Assembly (NCBI RefSeq): GCF_002285635.2
Contig: NZ_CP023049.2
Location: 4,402,001-4,466,000, forward strand
Reading direction: 5' to 3'
DNA length: 64,000 bases
Source of the DNA: Chryseobacterium piperi
Lineage (GTDB): Bacteria; Bacteroidota; Bacteroidia; Flavobacteriales; Weeksellaceae
Below, one piece after another: positions 1 to 8,230 of this stretch; position 1 is the stretch's first letter; every line of letters begins with the position of its first letter. The notes below the pieces were generated by a model. That model saw only the letters and a list, made by a program, of their open reading frames with translations. It ran no database searches and was not told the DNA's origin. Both the position numbers and the translations under genes were made by a program.

Positions 1-219
1 GAAGGAGATACAAGAGGGAATATTTCCTGAAATACTTATTTTGAAGGTGTGAAATAATTGATTTAATTAAAAATATTACGAATAATTGGTTTTTAGACTA
101 AAGTATTTGGATTTTATGTGTTAAAATACTGTGTGCTTTTAATCAATGCATGGTGAAGTACATGGTAATGTCTTAAAAATGAATAACTTTATTTAAGATA
201 CTAATCAAAATTTAACACA

Positions 220-3200
220 ATGAAAAACAATTACTTTATTCTACTATTTTTTTTCTTATTCCAGTTGGGTTTTGCCCAGCAATATAAGATGCCCGCTACC
301 TATGTTAGCTCATTACAGCCTGCTCAGCCGGGTTTTGAAGCGGGAATGGCTAATGATAATAATGTGAATACTATTTATCATTCCCGTTATAACTTAAGCA
401 CAGCAATGCCTGATCAGCTGAGCTTCAATTTTTCGAATCGGGTAAAAAGTATCAATAAATTAATCTATAAGCCAAGGGCAACGGGGCCCAATGGAATCTG
501 GACAAGTGTGAAAATTTCATACTCTACACAGTCTGATCCGGGGACTTTCACAAATGCTACAGGAGTGATCTCTTTTGCGGCCGATAATACTGCTAAAACA
601 ATAGACCTGGCAACCGTCATTGTTAGTCCTGCAGTGATTAGGGTTGATGTTTTAAGTGCTCAGAATAATTTTTCAAGCTGCGCTGAGATGGAATTCTATT
701 CTACGGAACCACTGGATCCTATTCAGAAAGATTGCTCACTTTCTGCTAATGAATTTTCAGCGTATATGGATATTCCTGTTCTGCCCCAGGTAACGGGATC
801 TTCAGCCTCCAGTTTTCAGCCGGGAGAAAATATTGAAAAATCTTTTGATGGAGATATTACCACGCTTTATCATTCAGACTGGAACGGAACTGCAGCAATT
901 TTTCCTGTTTCGTTAGTTTATAGATTTGACGGACAGACTCCAATAAATTATCTAAAATATACCCCAAGACAGGATGGGGGAGCAAATGGAAATTTCGGGA
1001 ATGTAAAAATTAGTTATAATACCGCTTCCGATTCCAATTATATTGATCTTTCCACCCAAAATTTTGGACAGGCTAATACGATAAGAACAGTAGCTTTCCC
1101 TTCAGCGATTACCCCTTTAAATATAAAGATTGAAGTGCTTGACGGAAGAAATAATTTTGCAAGTTGTGCTGAAATGGAATTTTTTCAGACCAATCCAAAC
1201 AGTTTTAATGCCTCTCTTTATTCTCATATATTTAATGATAGTATTTTTAGTACACTAAAATCTACTGTAACCCAGCAGGATATTGATGCTATTACATCGC
1301 CATTTATCAAAGGATTGGCTCAGTGTCTGTTCAATAATACCTATAATAAAAAATATAGAGTACAGACGTTTACAGCCTATAAAACTATTGAATCTATTAA
1401 TACGGAGTATAAAATTGCAAATTACAATGGCTTTGAGAATCCTACTGGAATTGTTTTTGAGGAAAATACGACGGCTGCTGTTTTTGCAAAAGATATAACA
1501 AGTGCACATCCGGTTTACCTGAAAGTAAGAGATTTTGCCACTGAAGGATCTTCTCCTGAAAAAGTTTATGAACTGAAAAATGGATTGAATGCTCTTCCTA
1601 TAACCAATAAAGGCTTAGGGTATATTTCATATTATACCGATGACGTTAATGCTGCTCCGATCTCTTTAAATGTTTCGGCGGGTATTATAAACGGGATATA
1701 CAAAAGGGGAACGACCTCAGCAGAATGGATAGAAATGCAGAATAATGACGTGTATTCAAAAGTTGATATGGAAGGCTATTATACGAAATTGGTGATGGAT
1801 AAGGTTGCGGTAAGTAACTTTCATTATTACGATGCACAGCCATTGATTGATCGATATGATGTCATTACAAAGTCAGAAAGAGAATTGATGGGATTTTTTA
1901 AATTTAATAAGAATTTAAAGAACAGACAGTTGGTGTACACGGAATTTCAAGGAGGATGGTTTGCCGGAGGTTTAGGTGCTCATTTAGATCTTACTTGGGG
2001 ACTTTCAAATTCGGCTTCTGCAACGGGGCTTGATATCTGGGGTGTTGCTCATGAACTGGGACATATTAACCAGGTAAGACCAGGGGTCATGTGGATTGGA
2101 ACAGTAGATGTAACTAATAATATTTATTCTTTATGGTCTTATTATAATATGTATACACCAACAGGTGCTAATAGATTTACAAGACTTGAAGGTGAGGCTG
2201 CAGGTAAAACTGTATTTCCTCAGGTTGCTGGAAATAGATTTGGAGAATTTATCATTCAGACACAGGTTGAAGGGAAAAGTTATGCAGATTTATGGAGAGC
2301 GGATTTTGTGAACCCTGTAGATAAACATTTTAGAACATTAATCCCATTCTGGCAGTTGAGCTTATATTATCAATTGGCAGGGGCTTCTAAAAATGCACCA
2401 ACTCTTACTTTTGATCATGATATGTCTGATGAAGAAACAGCAAATCCAACAACTACTCCGGTAGGAGTAGATTATGCCCATTGGTATGCCAGTGTTGTAG
2501 ATAAGGTTTTGAATACAAATGAATCACAGCTGACCCAGGGACAATTGGTCATGAATTTTGTGAAAAATACATGTGATGCAGTACAGGAAGATCTTACTGA
2601 TTTCTTTACCAGTACGGGTTTCTTGGTGCCTATTAATGCTGTGATTGCAGATTACTCCAATGCACAACTTACCATTACGCAAAGCATGATTGATGACGTT
2701 AAAAATTATGTAATAGCTAAAGGATATGCTAAACCAGTATCTCCTGTAATTAGCTATCTTTCGGCAAATAGCCTGAATGCTTTTAAAAATCTTCTGCCTG
2801 TTTCGGGAATAACTGGAGTAGGAGTTCAGGTTACAACCAATGCTCAGGGTCGATTTTTAATAGTTGAAAATTCTAAGTGGGCCAATGCGGTGGCTTTTGA
2901 AACATATGATACGAATAACAAATTGATGAGTGTTTCTATTGTGGGTACCGGAGATACGACGTTGAATAAAACCTTTGTAGATTTTCCATCGGATGCTGAA
3001 AAGGTATATGCAGTAGGATATAACGGGCAGAAAATTCTTGTTTATCCGGCAACAACTTTATCCGTTGTAGATGTGAAAGGTAATAATAATGATTTTAAAG
3101 TTTATCCTAATCCTTTAAAAAATGGAGAGAGATTACAGATTAATATTAAAAATTCAAAAGGAAATCTAAATGCAGAGTTGCGTAATATGACGGGGCAATT

Positions 3201-3339
3201 GCTTATTTCTGCAAAAGGTTCATTATCTGAAATCAATCAACAGATGAATGATAAGATGCAGAGTGTGAAAACAGGAGTCTATATAATTTCAGTAAATGAT
3301 GGAAAGGCTAAATATGAGTCTAAGATTATAAAAGAATAA
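220..3339 (+). CDS. Secreted M60 (enhancin/mucinase-like) metallopeptidase with T9SS sorting domain
   Basis: 1039 aa. A signal peptide occupies about residues 1-20, ending FAQ. Two tandem discoidin (F5/8 type C)-like carbohydrate-binding repeats follow, about residues 22-160 and 185-325; each ends in a near-identical segment (NNF(S/A)SCAEMEF). The M60 peptidase core spans about 380-830 and carries the zinc motif HELGH at 611-615, with a downstream acidic segment (RLEGEAAGK) that can supply the third ligand. The last ~80 residues look like a T9SS type A sorting domain (VYPNPLKNG at its start, GVYIISVNDGK near the end). M60 enzymes cleave mucin-type glycoproteins, so this is probably an outer-surface or secreted glycoprotein protease; the actual substrate is inferred only. 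A strong terminator follows directly. Confidence 0.88.
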   Translation: MKNNYFILLFFFLFQLGFAQQYKMPATYVSSLQPAQPGFEAGMANDNNVNTIYHSRYNLSTAMPDQLSFNFSNRVKSINKLIYKPRATGPNGIWTSVKISYSTQSDPGTFTNATGVISFAADNTAKTIDLATVIVSPAVIRVDVLSAQNNFSSCAEMEFYSTEPLDPIQKDCSLSANEFSAYMDIPVLPQVTGSSASSFQPGENIEKSFDGDITTLYHSDWNGTAAIFPVSLVYRFDGQTPINYLKYTPRQDGGANGNFGNVKISYNTASDSNYIDLSTQNFGQANTIRTVAFPSAITPLNIKIEVLDGRNNFASCAEMEFFQTNPNSFNASLYSHIFNDSIFSTLKSTVTQQDIDAITSPFIKGLAQCLFNNTYNKKYRVQTFTAYKTIESINTEYKIANYNGFENPTGIVFEENTTAAVFAKDITSAHPVYLKVRDFATEGSSPEKVYELKNGLNALPITNKGLGYISYYTDDVNAAPISLNVSAGIINGIYKRGTTSAEWIEMQNNDVYSKVDMEGYYTKLVMDKVAVSNFHYYDAQPLIDRYDVITKSERELMGFFKFNKNLKNRQLVYTEFQGGWFAGGLGAHLDLTWGLSNSASATGLDIWGVAHELGHINQVRPGVMWIGTVDVTNNIYSLWSYYNMYTPTGANRFTRLEGEAAGKTVFPQVAGNRFGEFIIQTQVEGKSYADLWRADFVNPVDKHFRTLIPFWQLSLYYQLAGASKNAPTLTFDHDMSDEETANPTTTPVGVDYAHWYASVVDKVLNTNESQLTQGQLVMNFVKNTCDAVQEDLTDFFTSTGFLVPINAVIADYSNAQLTITQSMIDDVKNYVIAKGYAKPVSPVISYLSANSLNAFKNLLPVSGITGVGVQVTTNAQGRFLIVENSKWANAVAFETYDTNNKLMSVSIVGTGDTTLNKTFVDFPSDAEKVYAVGYNGQKILVYPATTLSVVDVKGNNNDFKVYPNPLKNGERLQINIKNSKGNLNAELRNMTGQLLISAKGSLSEINQQMNDKMQSVKTGVYIISVNDGKAKYESKIIKE

Positions 3340-3366
3340 TGATTAATTATTAATAAGTGATTTATA

Positions 3367-3400
3367 AATCCCCGGTGAAATGCCGGGGATTTTGTTTTTT
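3367..3400 (+). terminator. Intrinsic terminator after the M60 peptidase
   Basis: Perfect 9-bp stem AATCCCCGG / CCGGGGATT with a 7-nt loop, followed by TTGTTTTTT. Confidence 0.9.
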
Positions 3401-3447
3401 AAAGTAAAAATAAAAATACTTACATTCGTTTATCAAAAATATTGAAA

Positions 3448-3969
3448 ATGAAATGTTCTAAAATAATACTGGTTCTTACTTTAATGATACTCCAATTTGG
3501 ATTTGCCCAGGAAAAATCGGATGTTCTATTAAACAAAGCGCTTACTGAAGCTAAAAAAGAAAATAAAAATGCTCTTTTGGTTTTTCATGCTTCCTGGTGT
3601 CAATGGTGTAAGTTGATGGAGAAAAATATGAACCTTCCTGAAACAAAGCCGTTATTTGATAAGAGTTTTGTTACTGTTTATCTTGATGTTCAGGAAAGAG
3701 GAGAAAAGAAAGCACTTGAAAATCCTGGAGGCCAGGAATTGATGAATAAATACAAGGGAGAAAATGCAGGACTTCCTTTCTGGCTGGTATTAAACCCTAA
3801 AGGTGAAGTTCTTGTTGATTCTTTTAATGCAAAAGGTGAAAATCTGGGGTCGCCTGCAACTCCTGAAGAAGTAGATTTTTTTTTAACTAAATTGGAAAAG
3901 ACTTCAAGGTTAAATAAAGCCGAGCTTCAAATTATTCAGAAAGTTTTTGTTAAGAGAAAAGCTCAATAA
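3448..3969 (+). CDS. Periplasmic thioredoxin-family protein
   Basis: 173 aa from ATG 3448. A TTG lies in frame at 3442, but the ATG two codons later gives a cleaner signal peptide (MKCSKIILVLTLMILQFGFA). The redox motif is WCQWC (Cys51 and Cys54) in a thioredoxin fold. A cis-proline-like segment (GLPFWLVLNPKG) follows near residue 115. Such proteins act as disulfide reductases or chaperones in the periplasm. No partner gene is adjacent, so the substrate is unknown. It is transcribed alone between two terminators. Confidence 0.8.
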   Translation: MKCSKIILVLTLMILQFGFAQEKSDVLLNKALTEAKKENKNALLVFHASWCQWCKLMEKNMNLPETKPLFDKSFVTVYLDVQERGEKKALENPGGQELMNKYKGENAGLPFWLVLNPKGEVLVDSFNAKGENLGSPATPEEVDFFLTKLEKTSRLNKAELQIIQKVFVKRKAQ

Positions 3970-3984
3970 AAAAGCCTTAAAATA

Positions 3985-4020
3985 AAATCTCCCGGGATCA
4001 AAAGATTTCGGGAGATTTTT
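3985..4020. terminator. Bidirectional intrinsic terminator
   Basis: Stem AAATCTCCCG / CGGGAGATTT (10 bp) with T-runs on both strands. It can end the thioredoxin gene from the left and the minus-strand cluster (ending at 4031) from the right. Confidence 0.8.
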
Positions 4021-4030
4021 ATCTGTCCAA

Positions 4031-4465
4031 TTACTGTTTCTGTTTACAAAGCTTACAAAAGAATATCTCATCCTGTTGCTGCTGTTGCGAATATATTTCC
4101 TGAAATCTTACAGGCATATATTGGTACAATAGATCCCAATGTTGAACCTTAGAATGTTTTTTCATGCTTTCAAATGATCGTACAAAAAGGTTTTCAATAA
4201 TGTCTTTCACATAAGAATTTCCATTTCTGTAAAGCCATTCCATCAGGCTGATATGATGGGCAATAATCGTGATTTTTGATTCCTGCAGCAGGTTTTTTAA
4301 ATAATTTATGGTCGCCTGAATAATTCCTGCAAAATTGTCCTGCACTGCTAATTGGGTAATCTCACCTCTAAGAGTGGGATAGAAAAATTTTAAATACTCT
4401 ACAGCTATTTTTTTGTTAATAGTTTGCATTGGTTCGTTCATCATAATAAATATTTTATTTTTCAA
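4031..4465 (-). CDS. Hypothetical helical protein, downstream copy of a duplicated cassette
   Basis: 144 aa; Met8 or Met9 (MMNEPMQTINKK) are alternative starts. It is predicted all-helical and soluble, with a Gln-rich stretch and a CKLC pair at the C terminus. By eye it aligns end to end with the product of the gene at 4763-5119, for example LYRNG-x-x-YVKDIIENLFVRS against IYKNG-x-x-LLKNAVENTFIYS, so the two are paralogues. The family is not confidently recognised; it resembles small uncharacterised Bacteroidetes proteins in the DUF7674 range. It sits 32 bp downstream of a short membrane protein, the same order as in the other copy. Confidence 0.6.
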   Translation of the reverse strand: MKNKIFIMMNEPMQTINKKIAVEYLKFFYPTLRGEITQLAVQDNFAGIIQATINYLKNLLQESKITIIAHHISLMEWLYRNGNSYVKDIIENLFVRSFESMKKHSKVQHWDLLYQYMPVRFQEIYSQQQQQDEIFFCKLCKQKQ

Positions 4466-4497
4466 ACACTTTTATCGCCGCTAAAACTGTACCAAAC

Positions 4498-4629
4498 TTA
4501 TAAACATGCAGCAAAAATAAATACACCTATAAGTAATGCGATATGGGTCACCCATATTTCAATATTGTGTCTGGAATTCGACTCTTTCCACTGTTTCCAG
4601 TCGAATTGTTTTCTGATTTTTGTTTTCAT
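4498..4629 (-). CDS. Small single-span membrane protein, downstream cassette
   Basis: 43 aa, starting at the ATG that gives MKTKIRKQFDWKQW. The open frame extends 23 codons further upstream, but that part (MTKTGTSFFYY...) looks non-coding. It has a basic N-terminal half and one C-terminal transmembrane helix (about residues 26-43) ending FAACL. The layout matches the 54-aa protein at 5127-5291: basic tail, then a helix ending in a small-small-Cys pattern. No function is recognised. Confidence 0.5.
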   Translation of the reverse strand: MKTKIRKQFDWKQWKESNSRHNIEIWVTHIALLIGVFIFAACL

Positions 4630-4762
4630 AATAGTCGTAATTTTGTAATGAAATCGTTGAAAAATGTAATAAAAAAATGAAGTGCCAGTCTTCGTCATGA
4701 TTTTTTGTCGGAAAACCTGACGAAAAGGGCGAAATGTTTGTTTTTACACTAAATCGCTGACA

Positions 4763-5119
4763 TTATAGCCCGTGAGTATAAATTTGTTTTGAATACAGCT
4801 TTTGTAAATCCTTGGAGATATGGTTGAAAATAGCTTTCCTATATTCTTCATTACAGAAAGTAGTCACATTATCCAATGAATAGATAAATGTATTCTCCAC
4901 TGCATTTTTAAGCAATAAATCTCCGTTTTTATAGATCTTTCCCATTTTTTTTAAACTTTTAAATAAAAGAGTTCTTTCATTTTGGCGGATCATTCTTCTG
5001 ATATGATCAGTAAAAGTCTGGATGACACTATAAGGAGTCTGTGTCTTGTTTTCGTTTAAATCATTTTGTATATCGGGAATCACTTCTGTAATTTCCTGAA
5101 CAGCTTGTAAATAATTCAT
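4763..5119 (-). CDS. Hypothetical helical protein, upstream copy of a duplicated cassette
   Basis: 118 aa, soluble and predicted all-helical. It is paralogous to the 4031-4465 product but shorter at both ends. It lies 7 bp downstream of a small membrane protein, so the two are probably co-transcribed and perhaps translationally coupled. The family was not identified with confidence. An inverted repeat (TTCGTCA at 4691-4697, TGACGAA at 4718-4724) lies between the two cassettes and could be a weak terminator or a regulatory site. Confidence 0.6.
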   Translation of the reverse strand: MNYLQAVQEITEVIPDIQNDLNENKTQTPYSVIQTFTDHIRRMIRQNERTLLFKSLKKMGKIYKNGDLLLKNAVENTFIYSLDNVTTFCNEEYRKAIFNHISKDLQKLYSKQIYTHGL

Positions 5120-5126
5120 ATTAAAT

Positions 5127-5291
5127 TTAATTATGGGTTTGTTCTAATAATTTTATACATCCTCCAAAAATAAAGACCGTCATAAATGCAATGATCAGCA
5201 GATGATACGGTTTAAACCAATGGGGAGTTTTGGGTCCTCTACTTTTTAATCTTCTTAATGTATCGATTCTGTTTAAAGTTTTTAAGTCCAT
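5127..5291 (-). CDS. Small single-span membrane protein, upstream cassette
   Basis: 54 aa from the internal ATG (MDLKTLNRIDTLRRLK); the open frame starts ten codons earlier, at 5321. The N-terminal half is basic. One transmembrane helix covers about residues 29-46 (HLLIIAFMTVFIFGGCIKL) and ends GGC. It is the first gene of the minus-strand cluster. Its position and shape match the 43-aa protein of the second cassette. It could anchor or regulate the soluble partner; this is inferred from order and spacing only. Confidence 0.5.
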   Translation of the reverse strand: MDLKTLNRIDTLRRLKSRGPKTPHWFKPYHLLIIAFMTVFIFGGCIKLLEQTHN

Positions 5292-5469
5292 TTTGTTCTG
5301 CTTTGAACAGGATGATGCCAACGGTATTCCGTTATCTTTATTTTTATTTTAAGATGTTGTAATTTAGTTTGTTATATTAAATTTGTAAACGATGCAAATG
5401 AAAAAAGCATGTCAAAATGATAAGATTATTATCAGAATGAAATGATGTCTATTAATTTGAGATTATTAA

Positions 5470-5477
5470 TATCTTTG
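5470..5477 (+). promoter_or_regulatory. -7 promoter element for the nucleoid-associated protein gene
   Basis: TATCTTTG matches the Bacteroidetes -7 consensus TAnnTTTG, 20 bp before the ATG. No convincing -33 TTG was found at the usual spacing. Confidence 0.5.
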
Positions 5478-5496
5478 CAGTCCATAAAAATCAAAA

Positions 5497-6510
5497 ATGT
5501 TTTCAAAAATTATAGTACACAGAGTAGGTAATAAAATCAACGGGGAGTCTCTGACACTTTCCCAGGAGGAATTGCAATTGGATGAAGGAATGGCAGAATT
5601 GCTTGAAGATTATTTTCTAGGAGCTTTTAAAACCGAAGAAACCTATCAGTTTTACAGTGATTCCTATTTGGTAAATAATCCTATTTACAGTTCTGTATCA
5701 GAAATTTTTGATGATAAGGCAAAATTCCTTTGGGAGTCTGAGAATATTGCGAAACATCTTTTTGAAGCAGCTGAAAACCCAAGAGTTCAAGGAGGAGAAT
5801 TATTTGTTGTTTTCTTTGAAGATGACAGGGAAGGGGACGAGAAAGTAGATAAAATAGGTATTTTCAAAACAGAGAAAAGAGAATCTTTTTTAAAAATATT
5901 TCCTCAGAACGAAACCTTCGAGCTGGAAAAAGATCAGGGAATTGGATTGTCGAAAATAGATAAGGCTGCATTGATCTATAATAACCATAAAGAAAGCGGA
6001 TACATATTATCTGTTGTTGATAACAATAAGAATGGAGATATGTATTACTGGTTTGAAGATTTTTTAAAAGTAAAGCAACGTGATGATGAGTATTTCCATA
6101 CTCAGGAAGCTCTAATGGTTTATAAAGACTATATCACCAAACAGCTTCCTCAGGAGTTTGAAGTTTCAAAGGCTGACCAGGCAGACTTTTTAAATAAATC
6201 GATCAACTTTTTCAAAGAAAAAGAGGAATTTAAAATGGATGAATTTGCAAGTGAAGTGTTGGGAGATGAGCATGTAATTGAAAGCTTTGTTAATTTTAAA
6301 ACAGATTACGAACAGGATATGCAGATTAATATTGCTGAAGAATTTCCTATCAATGAAGCGGCAGTGAAAAAAACGCAAAGACATTTTAAAAGTATCATCA
6401 AATTAGATAAGAATTTCCACATCTATATTCATGGAGACCGAAAAATGCTGGAGCAGGGGCAGGATGAAAAGGGGAAGTTCTATATGCTGTATTTTGATAA
6501 AGAAGTGTAA
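5497..6510 (+). CDS. Nucleoid-associated protein, NdpA/YejK (37-kDa) family
   Basis: 337 aa, full length for the family. The N terminus (MFSKIIVHRVGNKINGESL) and the segment around 95-125 (GGELFVVFFEDDREGDEK...GIFKTEKRESFLKI) are typical of the 37-kDa nucleoid-associated proteins, which bind DNA and co-purify with the nucleoid. The protein is acidic and cytosolic, with no membrane segment. It is transcribed alone. IS copy 1 sits 107 bp after its stop codon. Confidence 0.8.
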   Translation: MFSKIIVHRVGNKINGESLTLSQEELQLDEGMAELLEDYFLGAFKTEETYQFYSDSYLVNNPIYSSVSEIFDDKAKFLWESENIAKHLFEAAENPRVQGGELFVVFFEDDREGDEKVDKIGIFKTEKRESFLKIFPQNETFELEKDQGIGLSKIDKAALIYNNHKESGYILSVVDNNKNGDMYYWFEDFLKVKQRDDEYFHTQEALMVYKDYITKQLPQEFEVSKADQADFLNKSINFFKEKEEFKMDEFASEVLGDEHVIESFVNFKTDYEQDMQINIAEEFPINEAAVKKTQRHFKSIIKLDKNFHIYIHGDRKMLEQGQDEKGKFYMLYFDKEV

Positions 6511-6527
6511 GCTGAAGGGGGATTGAG

Positions 6528-6575
6528 AAAAGGCTAAAGGGCGAAACTGTAAAATCGCAAAATCGTTAATTCGTA
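6528..6575 (+). repeat. Degenerate A-rich dispersed repeat, copy 1
   Basis: A stretch reading AAAGGCTAAAGGGCGAAAC, then GCAAAATCG and TTAATTCG. Similar strings occur in reverse at 8188-8226 and 38796-38832. All three are intergenic. Similarity was judged by eye and is loose. Confidence 0.35.
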
Positions 6576-6617
6576 AGACTGCCAATAATGGTTTACGGAA
6601 AGATATATAAGTAAAAA

Positions 6618-8158
6618 GAGGCTGTCTCAAAAGGACAGTCTCTTTTTAGTATTTCATTGAAAAAAGATTTCGATATTTTGAATAAAAAAAATATCTTGGA
6701 AAAAAGAAGATATAAGTCAAAAAAGCAGTCTGTTTTAGGCTGCTTTTGACATTTTCTTTAGATTGTGGGCAATTGCGAGTATGCCGATTTCTACCTCGAC
6801 TTTATTTTTTCCCCGAAGCATGAATCGTTTAAAATTTTTGTTGTGTTTGAGCTCTGCAAAAACAGGTTCAACATCATGGGATCTTTGTTTTCTGAGTTTT
6901 ATGCCCTTGCTGGTATTAAGAAGTTTGAAAACCTTTTCTCTGATTTTTGCCAATTTAGGATTGTTTTGTGAAGTGGTTATTTGTCCCGATTTCTGATCTT
7001 TTCTGAAGTAATTATATTTAACATAAGCTTTTATTTTCTTAGATTTTAACAAGTTGTAATTTTCTTCTGAGCCATAACCAGCATCAGCAACAAGCTCTTT
7101 GGGAGCTTTATGATAGCTTTCTTCAAAACCCAGTAAATGAGTCGCTAATGTTTTGGTGTCTGTTGGGTTGGGATGAATTGAATAATGTAAAATGAATTGT
7201 CTATGGGTAGAAATTTGTAGATTGTAAGCGGGTTTTAGTTGTCCGTTTCGCATATGATCCTCCTTCATTCGCATAAAAGTAGCGTCTGTATCGGTTTTGG
7301 AATAGTAATTTCTATCTTCTAATAATTCTTGCTGTTTTTTATATTTCTCTAAATTATCTGCCCAGTTTTTCTTAGCATAATTCAGTTTCTGACGAACTTT
7401 TGAAGCTACTTTTTTATCTTTCAAAACTTCATTGATCTTTTCGATGGTTTGAGTTACTTTTTCAGAATCTACTTCTTTAAAATCAATACTTTCTGTATTT
7501 TCAAGCTCGTCTTTGGCAACTGTTTCTGCATAGTTCCAAAGCTCTTCTAATTGCTCTGCAATCCTTTCTTTGTGTTTTTTGACAGCTCTTCCCCAAACAA
7601 AAGTATAGCGATTGGCATTGGCTTCTATCTTGGTGCCATCTACAAAAGTGGTTTTCAGACTTACCAAACCTTCCTTTTCCAAAAGAAGAACAATTTGTGT
7701 GAAAATAGCTTTAATCTCACCTTTCAATCGTTCACTACGGAACCTGTTTAAGGTGTTATGATCGGGACGGCTCATTGCAGAGAGCCACATAAAATGGATG
7801 TTTTCTTTCAAGGCCTGCTCCATTTTGCGGCTTGAATAGATATTGCTTAAATAGCCATAAATCAAAACTTTCAAAAGCATTTTCGGGTGGTAGCAAGATG
7901 TTCCGCCAGGTTTGTAGGTTTTAATTAAGCTTTTGATATCCAAGCCATCAATAATGTTTGAAACAATTTTCACAGGATGTCGCTCATCAATCAACTCCGA
8001 TAAATTGGGAGGAAAAAGCAGATTTTCTTTGGGGGTGTAATCTTTAAAGACTACTTTTGACGTACTTAACACAATGCAAATTAATCAATTTGCAACTATT
8101 AGGAAAGCGAAAGCTTTCCTTTTTGCATAAAAAAGGCTATCTCTTTTGAGACAGCCTC
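6618..8158 (-). mobile_element. IS1182-family insertion sequence, copy 1
   Basis: 1541 bp with terminal inverted repeats GAGGCTGTCTCAAAAG / CTTTTGAGACAGCCTC. A second copy of identical length and opposite orientation lies at 41152-42692. Each end folds back on itself: CTGTC near the outer edge pairs with GACAG just inside, next to a T-run. A further hairpin GGAAAGC-gaaa-GCTTTCC with T5 (about 8102-8124) lies between the right end and the transposase start. These structures would limit read-in transcription. A target duplication could not be defined because both flanks are A/T runs. Confidence 0.9.
6735..8072 (-). CDS. IS1182-family DDE transposase, copy 1
   Basis: 445 aa, apparently intact; the start codon is GTG. 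The N-terminal DUF772-type region includes RHPVKIV and SRPDHNTLNRFR. Probable catalytic residues are Asp145 (FVDGTKIEANANRY), Asp330 (VADAGYGSEEN) and Glu402 (DVEPVFAELK). A charged coiled-coil insert occupies about 165-255. Against copy 2 it has Tyr256 instead of Ser and Ser398 instead of Cys, plus at least one silent base change (an Ile codon ATA against ATC near codon 391). No difference touches the DDE residues, so both copies may be active. Confidence 0.92.
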   Translation of the reverse strand: MLSTSKVVFKDYTPKENLLFPPNLSELIDERHPVKIVSNIIDGLDIKSLIKTYKPGGTSCYHPKMLLKVLIYGYLSNIYSSRKMEQALKENIHFMWLSAMSRPDHNTLNRFRSERLKGEIKAIFTQIVLLLEKEGLVSLKTTFVDGTKIEANANRYTFVWGRAVKKHKERIAEQLEELWNYAETVAKDELENTESIDFKEVDSEKVTQTIEKINEVLKDKKVASKVRQKLNYAKKNWADNLEKYKKQQELLEDRNYYSKTDTDATFMRMKEDHMRNGQLKPAYNLQISTHRQFILHYSIHPNPTDTKTLATHLLGFEESYHKAPKELVADAGYGSEENYNLLKSKKIKAYVKYNYFRKDQKSGQITTSQNNPKLAKIREKVFKLLNTSKGIKLRKQRSHDVEPVFAELKHNKNFKRFMLRGKNKVEVEIGILAIAHNLKKMSKAA

Positions 8159-8187
8159 TTTTATTTTTTCTGCCTTTTTCGCCTTTC

Positions 8188-8226
8188 AGCAGTTTTGCAA
8201 ATTGACCATTTTACCTTTCAGCCTCT
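8188..8226 (-). repeat. Degenerate A-rich dispersed repeat, copy 2
   Basis: Read on the minus strand it gives GGCTGAAAGGTAAAATGG, CAATTTGCAAAAC and GAAAGGCGAAAAAGG, resembling 6528-6575 and 38796-38832. It lies between sdhB and the IS. Confidence 0.35.
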
Positions 8227-8230
8227 TCCA

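Noticed and set aside
1..219. Gene or RNA before the M60 peptidase
   Set aside because: AT-rich, no ORF, no stem of note; it is probably only a promoter region.
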